Below are positions 7,263 to 14,562 of a stretch of 16,520 bases of DNA, in pieces. Made by a program: the position numbers and the translations under genes. The notes under the pieces were generated by a model. That model did not search any database. It was given only the letters and a program-made list of their open reading frames with translations, and had not been told where the DNA came from. Numbering within the stretch: the first letter of the stretch is position 1; each line of letters begins with the position of its first letter. The stretch lies in contig DNHM01000376.1 in assembly GCA_003485885.1 (NCBI GenBank), forward strand, positions 1 to 16,520, in the 5' to 3' direction. Source of the DNA: Acidimicrobiaceae bacterium. Lineage in GTDB: Bacteria; Actinomycetota; Acidimicrobiia; Acidimicrobiales; UBA10347.

Positions 7263-8096
7263 TCAGTGGGTCGCGAGGTACGGGATCTCGCCGATCGACG
7301 TAGCGCGGTAACCGTGACGCACCTGCGGGTAATAATCCCAAGCTGCGTGATGTTGGACAACTCGGTTGTCCCAAAACACGACGGTGTTCGGCTCCCAGCG
7401 AACGCGGATCTGGAAATTGAGTCCTTGGATGATGTGATCGAACAACATCGCGAGAAGCGCGTCGCTCTCGCCGCGGGTGACATCTTGAATACGAGCGGTG
7501 AAACCGGAGTTCACATAGAGCGCGTTGCGCCCGGTGCGAGGATGGGTGCGGATGACCGGATGGATCTGCGACGGCAGTTCTCGTAGCGTCTTGGCTCCAC
7601 TCAGGTAGAGATGATGGCCCTTCGGGTCGTGTCGAGCACTCAACCGTTTCAGGAAACGCTGCATCTCGGGCGATAGCGACTCGAACGCTTGATACATATC
7701 GCAAAACAGCGTGTCGCCCCCGCTTGACGGCACGACCTCCATGCGAAGCATCGACAGCGATGGTGGCCGTTCTTCGCTAGAGATGTCGGTGTGCCATTTG
7801 CTCCCCGCAACATTCTTTGAGTTCTCGTCTGCATGAATGACTAAGAGTTCGGACGGAACGTCTTTGTCGCGAACGGGGTAGGTCGTGAGCGGCCCGAGCC
7901 GATGGGCGAATTCGGCCTGCTGGTGCACCGTCATCGATTGATCCCGGACGACGACGACGCCGCGTTCCGCTGCCAGTTGTTGCAGCGACTCCACCTCGTC
8001 GTCATGCAGATCGAGCAGCACAGCATCCGTGAGCTCGGCACCGAACTTAGGTGAGATCGGGTGATAGGTGAGCCCGGCTGCTTCGACAACGGACAT
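7263..8096 (-). CDS. TauD/TfdA-family Fe(II)/2-oxoglutarate-dependent dioxygenase
   Basis: A 277-residue dioxygenase of the same length class as taurine dioxygenase. The iron ligands are visible: His102 and Asp104 in KWHTDIS, and His249 in WDNRVVQHHAAWDY. Arg264 in HGYRATSIG is the expected 2-oxoglutarate anchor. Such enzymes hydroxylate a substrate with O2 and 2-oxoglutarate, often releasing sulfite, an alcohol or a phenol from taurine, alkyl sulfates or phenoxyacetates. The exact substrate cannot be read here, and no sulfonate transporter is adjacent. The start is ATG (complement of 8094-8096), with GGGAG 6 bases upstream. It follows the 3-hydroxyacyl-CoA dehydrogenase on the same strand after a 159-base spacer that contains a hairpin. 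Confidence 0.9.
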   Translation of the reverse strand: MSVVEAAGLTYHPISPKFGAELTDAVLLDLHDDEVESLQQLAAERGVVVVRDQSMTVHQQAEFAHRLGPLTTYPVRDKDVPSELLVIHADENSKNVAGSKWHTDISSEERPPSLSMLRMEVVPSSGGDTLFCDMYQAFESLSPEMQRFLKRLSARHDPKGHHLYLSGAKTLRELPSQIHPVIRTHPRTGRNALYVNSGFTARIQDVTRGESDALLAMLFDHIIQGLNFQIRVRWEPNTVVFWDNRVVQHHAAWDYYPQVRHGYRATSIGEIPYLATH

Positions 8097-8179
8097 CGGT
8101 AACTCCCAGGGTGTTCACTACAGGTTCCATTAACGAATCTAGACGATCGCATGGCCTGGATGCTCTTTGGGGTCGGTGA

Positions 8180-8222
8180 GCGGTTTCGGCGGTGCAACCA
8201 ACCGGTCCGTTCCTGAAACCGC
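8180..8222 (-). other. Inverted repeat in the spacer between dehydrogenase and dioxygenase genes
   Basis: GCGGTTTC (8180-8187) and GAAACCGC (8215-8222) are perfect 8-bp inverted arms around 27 bases. In the minus-strand transcript they could form a stem between the two genes. The loop also contains the palindrome ACCGGT (8201-8206). No U-tract follows, so a terminator is not clear; it could be an operator or an mRNA processing element. Confidence 0.35.
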
Positions 8223-8255
8223 ACACTTCGGCGTATCGACAAGGTGGTGCGGGTG

Positions 8256-9110
8256 TTATGTGTGATCGTAGAAGCCGCTGCCGGTCTTTCGGCCGAGCTT
8301 GTTGTCGGCCACCATCTGCCGCAGCAATGGTGAAGGGTCGTAACGATCCTCGCCGGTCATTTCGTGCATTGCTTCCATTGCGTTCAGGGTCACATCGACA
8401 CCGGCCAGATCCATGATCTCGGTGACTCCCATTGGCCAGTTGCAGCCCAGCTTGAGTGCGGCATCGATGTCCTCGGCAGTAGCCACGCCGTTGTGGATCA
8501 TGTTGGCGGCCTCGTTGTAGAGCAGGCACAGGAAACGGTTGACGATGAAGCCGGGTACGTCCGCTATCAAGATCGGGCTCTTTCCAAATCCTCGACACAG
8601 CTCGACTGTGCGCTCGGCGACCGAGTCGCTCGTGTGTTCTCCTCGGACGACCTCGACCAGTCGCATCAACGGCACGGGGCTGAAGTAGTGGGTGCCGATC
8701 ACTCGTTCGGGTCGCTGTGTTGCTGACGCGATCTTCGAGATCGGCAGCGTCGAAGTGTTGCTGGCCAGAATGACATCCGGAGGGCAGTACCCATCGAGCG
8801 TGCGAAACACGTGCTGCTTTATTGCGAGATCCTCGAACACCGCCTCTACCACCATCACCGCGTCAGCGACTCCGGTTTCGGTGTCGGTGGTGGTCTGTAG
8901 GAGATTCTTGGTCTGATCGACCTCGTCGCGGCTCGCTCGCCCCTTCTCGACCTTCCGCTCCAGAATCGCATCGATCGAGGCCATCCCCCTATCCACCGCT
9001 TCTTGGTTGGTGTCGATCAATGTGACCTGGTGTCCAGCCTCTGCCGCAGTCTGGGCGATCCCGGCACCCATCGTCCCGGCCCCGAGTACAGCAATCTTTG
9101 AAGTATCCAT
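8256..9110 (-). CDS. 3-hydroxyacyl-CoA dehydrogenase (3-hydroxybutyryl-CoA dehydrogenase type)
   Basis: A 284-residue enzyme that oxidises (S)-3-hydroxyacyl-CoA to 3-ketoacyl-CoA with NAD+. The N-terminal Rossmann fold has KIAVLGAGTMGAGIAQ (5-20) and an acidic Asp33 ending strand 2, consistent with NAD. Active-site residues align with the human enzyme: Ser117 (ASNTS), His141 (GTHYFSP), Glu153 (12 residues later) and Asn191 (VNRF), with matching spacing. The C-terminal domain holds LGCNWPMGVTEIMDLAGVDV (221-240) and ends KTGSGFYDHT. I chose ATG 9110 because the family sequence begins there; an in-frame ATG at 9149 would add 13 unlike residues. Neither start has a Shine-Dalgarno: the 20 bases before ATG 9110 are pyrimidine-rich, so the mRNA may be leaderless. 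It lies upstream of the dioxygenase on the same strand. Confidence 0.93.
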   Translation of the reverse strand: MDTSKIAVLGAGTMGAGIAQTAAEAGHQVTLIDTNQEAVDRGMASIDAILERKVEKGRASRDEVDQTKNLLQTTTDTETGVADAVMVVEAVFEDLAIKQHVFRTLDGYCPPDVILASNTSTLPISKIASATQRPERVIGTHYFSPVPLMRLVEVVRGEHTSDSVAERTVELCRGFGKSPILIADVPGFIVNRFLCLLYNEAANMIHNGVATAEDIDAALKLGCNWPMGVTEIMDLAGVDVTLNAMEAMHEMTGEDRYDPSPLLRQMVADNKLGRKTGSGFYDHT

Positions 9111-9398
9111 TGGGGGGAGAGGGTAGTTCCCGTCAGACGAACGGAACATTTCGCGCCCAAAGCCGTCGCCTTCCAGAGCGCTCCGCCGGACCCCTGATGG
9201 AACACGATGCGAACCCTGAACTGATGGGATGACCCCGGGGGCATGGCCTCAGGGGAAGGCGCCGCTACCAGCTAGAGCGACCAAAGATTTCTGTCGGTGT
9301 TCCGTTCGATGAGCAGACCCCTTGCTGGGGAGCGAGGCTAGGTACTCACGAGATACGAAGCACCTCGTCGCACGACTGGGAAAGACAAGGGAGCAGCT
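9111..9398. other. Divergent intergenic region, no gene seen
   Basis: This spacer separates the divergent dehydrogenase and hydrolase genes and must hold both promoters, but I find no confident -35/-10 pair. CCCCTGA (9191-9197) and TCAGGGG (9249-9255) are perfect 7-bp inverted arms with a CCCCGGGG palindrome (9233-9240) between them. The frames in it are shadows. Confidence 0.5.
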
Positions 9399-10286
9399 AT
9401 GACTGATCAACACATCAACATTGGTGACGTGAGTGTCGCCCGCATCGAAGAGTCCTACGGGCCGTCGTTCCTGGCAGACATGCTTATGCCATCTTGGGAT
9501 GCTTCGGTTCGAGATGATCACGGACCCGACACGATCGCTCAATTCGTCGAACCCAAGACCGACCTGGCGCTGATGAGTATCCACACGTGGGTTGTGCGGA
9601 CACCCCAGAGCACGATCCTTGTCGATACCTGCAATGGAAATCACAAAGAGCGTTCGATGGAAGAAATGGCGATGCTCAACACTGACTGGCTTGAACGACT
9701 GGTCGCGAGCGGCATTCAGCCCGACGAGGTTGATGCGGTCGTGTGTACCCATATTCACCTCGACCACGTTGGCTGGAACACGAACCTGGTGAACGGCGAG
9801 TGGTTACCCACCTTCCCAAACGCGACCTACTACACGAACAAGACCGAGTATGAGTTTTGGAACCCGTCCGAAACAGACCAAACCGGGCTTGAGTTCAATG
9901 CGAACGTATTCGACGACAGCATCTTGCCAGTGTTTGACCGCGGCCTCGTGGAGCTCTGGGATGGCGACGGCTGACAGGTCGATGATTCATTACGGCTTGA
10001 GCTGAAGCCCGGTCATACACCCGGCCATGCCATTGGTTGGCTCGAGTCAAAAGGTGAGCGAGGCCTGTTGTCGGGCGATTCGATGCACAGCCCTGTGCAG
10101 GTCTACCGCCCCGAGTGGAACAGCGGCTTCTGCCTCGACGCCGAGGGTTCGGTCGCGAGTCGCCGCTCGGTGCTCGAAGCCGCAGTCGAAGCCAACGCCG
10201 TGCTCTTGCCCGCACATTTTTCTGCTCCCCACGCGTTCCATGTGCAAGAGAAGGGCAGTGGCTTCGCTGTCGTTGACGCGATCTAG
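9399..10286 (+). pseudogene. Metallo-beta-lactamase-fold hydrolase interrupted by an in-frame TGA
   Basis: Read through one TGA at 9972-9974, this frame encodes a complete 295-residue MBL-fold hydrolase. Before the stop lies HxHxDH (His118, His120, Asp122, His123 in CTHIHLDHVGW). After it, still in frame, lie PGHTPGH with ligand His206, the SGDSMH block with Asp227, and the late PAHFSAP His. The stop replaces one codon in a loop (DGDG-stop-QVDD), with no shift in frame. A product ending at the stop would have 191 residues and lack three metal ligands, so it should be inactive. The start is ATG 9399 with AGGGAG 5 bases upstream. Possible explanations are a nonsense mutation, a sequencing error, or readthrough (TGA followed by C is a leaky context). 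TGA ends several intact neighbours, so it is a normal stop here. The reaction is probably hydrolysis of an ester, lactone or thioester; the substrate is unknown. Confidence 0.85.
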
Positions 10287-10321
10287 CCGCAGCGAGGGGA
10301 GGTGCGGCAGGTGAACTGCCG
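10286..10321 (+). terminator. Overlapping hairpins after the hydrolase gene
   Basis: Starting on the last base of the TAG, GCCGCA (10286-10291) can pair with TGCGGC (10303-10308). Alternatively CGGCAG (10305-10310) pairs with CTGCCG (10316-10321) around a 5-base loop. The two stems share bases and exclude each other. No T-tract follows, so termination is only possible, not shown. Confidence 0.3.
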
Positions 10322-10437
10322 GTTCAGAACAAAGATGTTCCGTGCCGCCCATCGGTGCCGTTGACCGAGAGGCGCGCCGTGCAGTCTGGCCGGCCGTGAT
10401 TATGGGTCGTGAGTCGATTATGAGACAGACTGGGTAG

Positions 10438-11220
10438 ATGGGCAACGAGATTCTGTATGAGGTCGAAGATCAGATCGCGACGATCACCACCAACCGGCCG
10501 GAGCGTTTCAACTCACTCAACTACGAGGCCTACCGCCTCCTGTCCGAGTACCTGATACAAGCCGATGCCGATCCAGCGGTACGAGTCATCATCTGGACCG
10601 GCAACGGTCGCGGCTTCTGCACCGGCGATGATGTCAAGGAACTGCTCGGTGAGGGTGCGGCCGAACTATCACGCCGTATCGCGAGCGGTGAGTTGGAGCT
10701 GCCGAGCGGGCCGATGTTGCGCTCGACTACGCCGATCATTGCTGCCGTTAACGGCGCAGCCGTGGGTTACGGCATGGAGCTAGCCCTGCTGGCCGATATC
10801 CGTATCGCTTCGACCAGTGCCCGATTCTCTCAGATGTTCGTCAAGCGGGCGATCGTTGCTGGCCCTGACAGTTTTGAGCTACTCCCGCGGATCGTCGGCC
10901 CGGCTGCCGCCGCCGAGATCCTTCTGACCGGCGACATGGTCGAGGCCGACCGGGCGCTGGAACTCGGACTTGTCTCCCAGGTTGTGGCTGACGATGAACT
11001 GCTCGCAACGGCCCGAGCGCTCGCCCGTCGAATCACGGTCAATGCGCCGCTGGCCGTACAGGCAGCGAAAGAGGCGTTGCGCCTAGAGCGGGCGGGCCGG
11101 GAAAACGAGCTGCGGACTCACCTAAAGACGGCGCTCGGTGATCTGCTGGCCACCGAGGATCACCAGGAGAGCGTCGCCGCATTCCTGGAGCGCCGCGATC
11201 CAACGTACAAGGGGCGCTGA
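10438..11220 (+). CDS. Crotonase-family protein (enoyl-CoA hydratase/isomerase-like)
   Basis: A 260-residue crotonase. The first oxyanion block is at 54-65 (TGNGRGFCTGDD) and the second at 105-120 (NGAAVGYGMELALLAD). The first catalytic Glu is kept (Glu114), but the second Glu position is Phe134 (ARFSQMFVKRAIV), so ordinary hydration is doubtful. An isomerase, lyase or other CoA chemistry is more likely, since many crotonases of the epoxide/double-bond isomerase groups lack that Glu. The C-terminus is normal (AAFLERRDPTYKG). The start is ATG 10438; there is no strong ribosome binding site, only GGGTAG just before it. It lies between the broken hydrolase and the broken monooxygenase on the same strand. 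In the frame after its stop, about 28 codons (11221-11310) stay open but match nothing I know. Confidence 0.87.
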   Translation: MGNEILYEVEDQIATITTNRPERFNSLNYEAYRLLSEYLIQADADPAVRVIIWTGNGRGFCTGDDVKELLGEGAAELSRRIASGELELPSGPMLRSTTPIIAAVNGAAVGYGMELALLADIRIASTSARFSQMFVKRAIVAGPDSFELLPRIVGPAAAAEILLTGDMVEADRALELGLVSQVVADDELLATARALARRITVNAPLAVQAAKEALRLERAGRENELRTHLKTALGDLLATEDHQESVAAFLERRDPTYKGR

Positions 11221-11411
11221 CCCGGAGTCATCGACGAGGGGGCGTTCGCAAAATACTCCGAGGGCTCTCCTGTGTTGGCGGAGGGTTTGCTGATCCAGCG
11301 GCTGAAGCCATGATTGGCTAATGTGGCGAAGGCTGCTGGTCTCCGGGTCTTGTCGTCTCATCGGCGGCGATGGCCCGCGGACCTCAAGGCAAGGAGCCAA
11401 AGTTAAAAGGC

Positions 11412-12697
11412 ATGAGTGAGACGTATGACGTCGCGATCGTCGGCGGGGGCATTGCCGGCGTGGTGGCGCTCGCGGCAGCTCGTCGAGCCGGACTCGAAGC
11501 CATTGTGTTGGAGCGACAAGACCGTATCGGTGGGTTATGGCGGGATCTTCCCGCATGGCAGGACATCCAGATCAGCGCGTTGGATTGGACCCTGGGTGAC
11601 TTGCCGATCGACGGGACCACGCAGCCGCACATTCTTGCGAACATCGAGGCGTGGGTCGAGCAGTTCGACCTGGCCGATGGAATCTGGGTAGATACTCCCG
11701 TCGAGTGCGCCCGTCACGCGGGAACTATGTGGGAACTCGACACGCCACGGGGCACCGTGCACAGTCGTCACCTGATTGCTGCAACCGGGGCACACAACAC
11801 GCCGGTGATCCCGGCCTTGGAGCGAACGTCGAGCACGGTGCGTGAGTTTCATTCGAGCGCTCTGCATGGACCCCAAGAATTGGTAGGTCGCGATGTGCTT
11901 GTCGTCGGTGGTGGCGCATCGGCGTTCGACCTCCTCGACCTGTGTTTTGAGCATGGCGCTCGCAACATCACATGGGCTTACCGAGGACTGCGCTGGTTCA
12001 TGCCCACGAGCAAGCCGAAATACGTCGCCGGCAGCGTGCGAGGGTTCGCTCAGCTGCAGAACAGCGGTCTTACAACGGCGGAGCAGAGCACCGCGATCGA
12101 GACCGACCTGCGATCGCGTTACGCCAAGTACGGGGTCGAAGAGATCATGCCCACCCATCCATTTGACTTGGAACACGACCAACTCATTCCCGGGCGGGCT
12201 GCCATGGTGGCAGGTTTCGATTCAATCGACTGCCACCAAGCGACCGTTCAATCAATCGCGAACGGAACGATCACGCTGTCTGACGGTCATCGCTTCGATG
12301 CCGACTTCCTGCTCTGGGGCACCGGGTACAGCGTCGATCTCTCGTACTTCGATGCCGAGAGATCGCGAGCATCACGACCCTTGACGCGCTTGCGGCGCGC
12401 TGTGGTGGTCTCGTCCGCAGCCTGGACGCCCCTGATCTCTACTTCCCTGGCGTCGGCCTAGACGGCATCGGGTCGGCTCCGTGGCTGTTTGCTCTGCTCA
12501 GCCGGTCGATCATGTCCCACATCAACGGCACCGCCCACCTGGGCGACGAAGTCGTCAGCAAAAGACTCAACCATTTCGACATCGTCAAATACTTGGCCCC
12601 ACGAGATCCGGCGAGTTACCCGCCGAACGAATGGCAAGCGCGCTACCGCGATTTTGCGCTCAACACTCCCGACGAGGAACCGTACGCGATCCCCTGA
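11412..12697 (+). pseudogene. Flavin-dependent monooxygenase/FAD-NAD(P)-binding oxidoreductase, frameshifted
   Basis: Two adjoining frames together encode one oxidoreductase of about 428 residues. The first part has the FAD Rossmann motif (DVAIVGGGIAGVVAL, from residue 5), a second nucleotide-binding motif (GRDVLVVGGGASAFDLLD) and the LLWGTGY block. At about 12357-12361 the frame breaks: the first frame runs on with nonsense to a TAG at 12459-12461, while the real sequence continues from ATC 12362 in another frame (IASITTLDALAARCGG, then PDLYFPGVGLDGIGSAPW) to TGA 12695-12697. One lost base restores the frame. The Baeyer-Villiger/FMO fingerprint is only partly present (REFHSSALHGPQELVG), so the reaction class is uncertain. 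I prefer ATG 11412 because family similarity begins there; ATG 11370 is the alternative. The C-terminal portion lost through the shift is about 112 residues. Confidence 0.8.
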
Positions 12698-12708
12698 GAT
12701 CTCAGCGA

Positions 12709-12945
12709 CCGGTTCCGGCCGGAGCGGCATCGTCGAGATCTTCCATCTGTCGGGTCGGGTCCACTCACAACGAGCCCGTCGGCTTCGAGCCTGCCGACCA
12801 CACCGTCAAGACTCTGCCCACTGGCCTTCAGGTAGTGCGCGAGACCGCCGACTGCCTTTGTTTCGGTTTTGTGCAACATTTGGGCTCATTGGGACAACCG
12901 AAAGAACAAACGATTAGTTGGGCCAAACTGGGCGTTGCCGCCAGA
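12709..12945 (-). pseudogene. Decayed MarR-family regulator remnant
   Basis: On the minus strand the block GGLAHYLKASGQSLDGVVGR followed by LEADGLVVSGPDPTDGRSRR (about 12846-12727) matches the winged helix of MarR regulators (recognition helix, 'RLE..GLV', and the 'DPTDxR' wing). Upstream in the same frame, FFRLSQ and AQMLHK look like the first MarR helix but are split by a TGA (12886-12888), and about 25 residues expected before the HTH are missing. The 3' side ends at the monooxygenase gene. It is most likely a degraded regulator gene. The rest of 12698-13082 holds only a short palindrome (TGAGATCTCA, 12695-12704) and the SDR leader. Confidence 0.5.
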
Positions 12946-13082
12946 TTGTGACCCATACGCTAAAGATGATGGCGATGTCTTGTTGGCGTTCGACGTGGTG
13001 ACTCCCGGGAAGTGGTAGTACTCGGTTTGGCAAAATGGGACAACATCATCTAGATCTGTGAATCAAACTGAGGGAGCTTTTC

Positions 13083-13850
13083 GTGGGAAGATTTGACGGT
13101 AAGACCGTTGTGGTAACCGGTGGTGGCGGTGGTATTGGCGGCGCTTTGTGTCGCGAGTTTGCTGCCGAGGGAGCCCGAGTGGCTGTCCTTGATCGGGCTG
13201 CGGGCCCGGCTCAAGAAGTCGCCGATGCGCTGATCTCAAGCGGCGCTCAGGCGCTCGCTGTTACCTGTGACATCACGGAACGTCCTTCGGTCGACGCTGC
13301 AGTCGATCAGGTGGTCAGTGAGCTGGGTCCGATCGACGTGCTGGTCAACAATGCGGGATGGGATCTGTTCGTCCCGTTCCTTGACACGACACCTGAGGAT
13401 TGGTCGAAACTCATCGACATCAATCTGGTTGGTGCTCTCAACATGCATCACGCAGTGCTCCCCGCCATGGTCGAGCGAGGAGTCGGTCGTGTCGTGAACA
13501 TCTCCTCGGATGCGGGCCGGGTCGGTTCGTCGGGTGAAGCGGTCTACGCCGCGTGCAAGGCTGGCCTCATCGCGTTCTCCAAGACACTCGCCCGAGAACA
13601 TTCGCGGCACGGGATCACGTTCAATGTCGTCTGCCCGGGCCCGACTGACACTGCTCTGCTCGCTGGTTTTGTCGACGCAGCGGCGAACCCCGAGAAACTG
13701 CGAGAAGCCTTCCGTCGTTCCATCCCGATTGGGCGCATTGGCCAGCCCGATGATCTGGCAGGTGCGGTGCTTTTCTTCTCCAGTGACCAAGCAGCCTTCG
13801 TCACCGGCCAAGTACTGAGTGTGTCCGGTGGTCTGACCATGGCCGGCTGA
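13083..13850 (+). CDS. Short-chain dehydrogenase/reductase (SDR), NAD-type, acyl-CoA-like alcohol dehydrogenase
   Basis: A 255-residue classical SDR. The cofactor motif is TGGGGGIGG (12-20), and Asp37 at the end of the second strand favours NAD over NADP. NNAG is at 89-92. The catalytic set is Asn114 (DINLVG), Ser142 (NISSDAG), Tyr155 and Lys159 (YAACK). It resembles SDRs that oxidise 2- or 3-hydroxyacyl-CoA, such as 2-hydroxycyclohexanecarboxyl-CoA dehydrogenase, but this is family-level inference. The start is GTG 13083 with AGGGAG 6 bases upstream, which fixes it. A weak promoter may lie at 13027 (TTGGCA) with TAGATC 18 bases on. The neighbours on both sides are decayed sequence. Confidence 0.92.
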   Translation: MGRFDGKTVVVTGGGGGIGGALCREFAAEGARVAVLDRAAGPAQEVADALISSGAQALAVTCDITERPSVDAAVDQVVSELGPIDVLVNNAGWDLFVPFLDTTPEDWSKLIDINLVGALNMHHAVLPAMVERGVGRVVNISSDAGRVGSSGEAVYAACKAGLIAFSKTLAREHSRHGITFNVVCPGPTDTALLAGFVDAAANPEKLREAFRRSIPIGRIGQPDDLAGAVLFFSSDQAAFVTGQVLSVSGGLTMAG

Positions 13851-13970
13851 CAGCCATGTGAACCACACCCATATTTCACTTCACTCCAACTTCACTGTCT
13901 CCCTCACGACAATCAGGTTCACCGAGGCTGCTTCGGGCACGTTCATCCACGGCACATTCGCCAGTCCAGT

Positions 13971-14171
13971 ACACCCGGGCTGGTCCCGGACCTTGGCCGT
14001 GTTGAACGCACGCTCCGAACTAACCTCGGCGAGGCCGGATTCGAACAGTGCCTCGCCGACCACGCAGTCTTCGAACTCGGCCCCGCAGCGCGTTACGCCC
14101 AACGCGAGATTCACAACTCTCTGGCCGAGCTCAGCGCATCGTCGACCCGAGATACAGCGTCGAGGTTCTAG
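13971..14171 (+). pseudogene. Remnant of an ATPase/LuxR-type regulator C-terminus
   Basis: A plus-strand frame reads PGLVPDLGRVERTLRTNLG then EAGFEQCLADHAVFELGPAA, continuing RYAQREI and ending at TAG 14169-14171. The pattern 'LR..LGE.aFe.....g..l.l..A..YA' is that of the last helices of large LuxR-type or AfsR/SARP-like ATPase regulators. Only about 65 codons of this are visible and nothing before it reads as the same protein, so it is a 3' remnant. The family call is by eye and uncertain. Confidence 0.35.
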
Positions 14172-14238
14172 CCGGTCAGGTTCCGCTACGCACCCCAGCC
14201 ACCAAAGCATCGAGCATCGGGCGCTGTGTCGCGCCTAC

Positions 14239-14262
14239 TATCGCTCGCTGAACGGAGCGATA
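14239..14262. terminator. Perfect 8-bp hairpin between two converging gene remnants
   Basis: TATCGCTC (14239-14246) and GAGCGATA (14255-14262) pair perfectly around an 8-base loop. It lies between the 3' ends of a plus-strand and a minus-strand remnant, where a two-way terminator would be placed. No T-tract is seen on either side. Confidence 0.4.
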
Positions 14263-14284
14263 CAACTTGCGATTTCCGGGTGCC

Positions 14285-14301
14285 TGCAAGTCTGCCTTGC
14301 A
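14285..14301. terminator. Second small hairpin in the same gap
   Basis: TGCAAG (14285-14290) and CTTGCA (14296-14301) pair around a 5-base loop, 23 bases after the 14239-14262 hairpin and 36 bases before the stop of the minus-strand remnant. Its role as a terminator is inferred from position only. Confidence 0.3.
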
Positions 14302-14336
14302 CGATGGGTTGGTCAAGCAGGTCACCAACGCGGTGG

Positions 14337-14510
14337 TCACGACGCGTGGAACCGGGCCGGTGAGGGTTGGTGTTGTGACGTTGTGTTGATGTGGTGTTGG
14401 GCGTAGTCGACGGCTTCGGTGAGATTCATAGTTGCCCCGGCCCGGACACAGTCGCCGAATGTCCTGGCATCGACGTTGTCTCGCCGTGGCGGCGATTTGC
14501 ATCCTTGTTT
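14337..14510 (-). pseudogene. Second ATPase/LuxR-type C-terminal remnant, opposite strand
   Basis: The minus strand reads RRDNVDARTFGDCVRAGATM then NLTEAVDYAQHHI and ends at TGA (complement of 14337-14339). It shows the same 'TF..CV.aGa.m.L.EAv.YA' ending expected of LuxR-type ATPase regulators. The frame closes upstream at 14514-14516 after about 58 codons, so the gene body is gone. It faces the plus-strand remnant at 13971-14171. The rest of 13851-14562 shows three TTCACT copies (13875-13896) and two hairpins, but no gene. Confidence 0.4.
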
Positions 14511-14562
14511 CGCTCATCTGCTGTTGGTTTGTACCGTCACGCATGAGCGGCGAGAATGTCGC

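Noticed and set aside
9972..9974. Selenocysteine at the TGA of the hydrolase
   Set aside because: The position is a loop, not a catalytic Cys site, and no convincing selenocysteine stem follows the codon.
11221..11310. About 28 open codons in frame after the second crotonase stop
   Set aside because: The sequence reads somewhat protein-like, but there is no recognisable family or start signal.
12481..12951. Plus-strand open frames across the monooxygenase end and spacer
   Set aside because: Only the frame ending at 12697 carries family motifs; the others are Arg/Ser-rich shadows.
13017..13024. AGTACTCG, also found at 5981-5988 near the TetR operator
   Set aside because: One shared 8-mer is expected by chance in a window of this size, and there is no second arm.
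13875..13896. Three TTCACT copies
   Set aside because: Too short and unevenly spaced to be a CRISPR or a clear operator; no similar array elsewhere.
14037..14046. GGATTCGAAC resembling the T-arm of a tRNA on the minus strand
   Set aside because: No acceptor or anticodon stem can be built around it, and it lies inside a protein-like frame.
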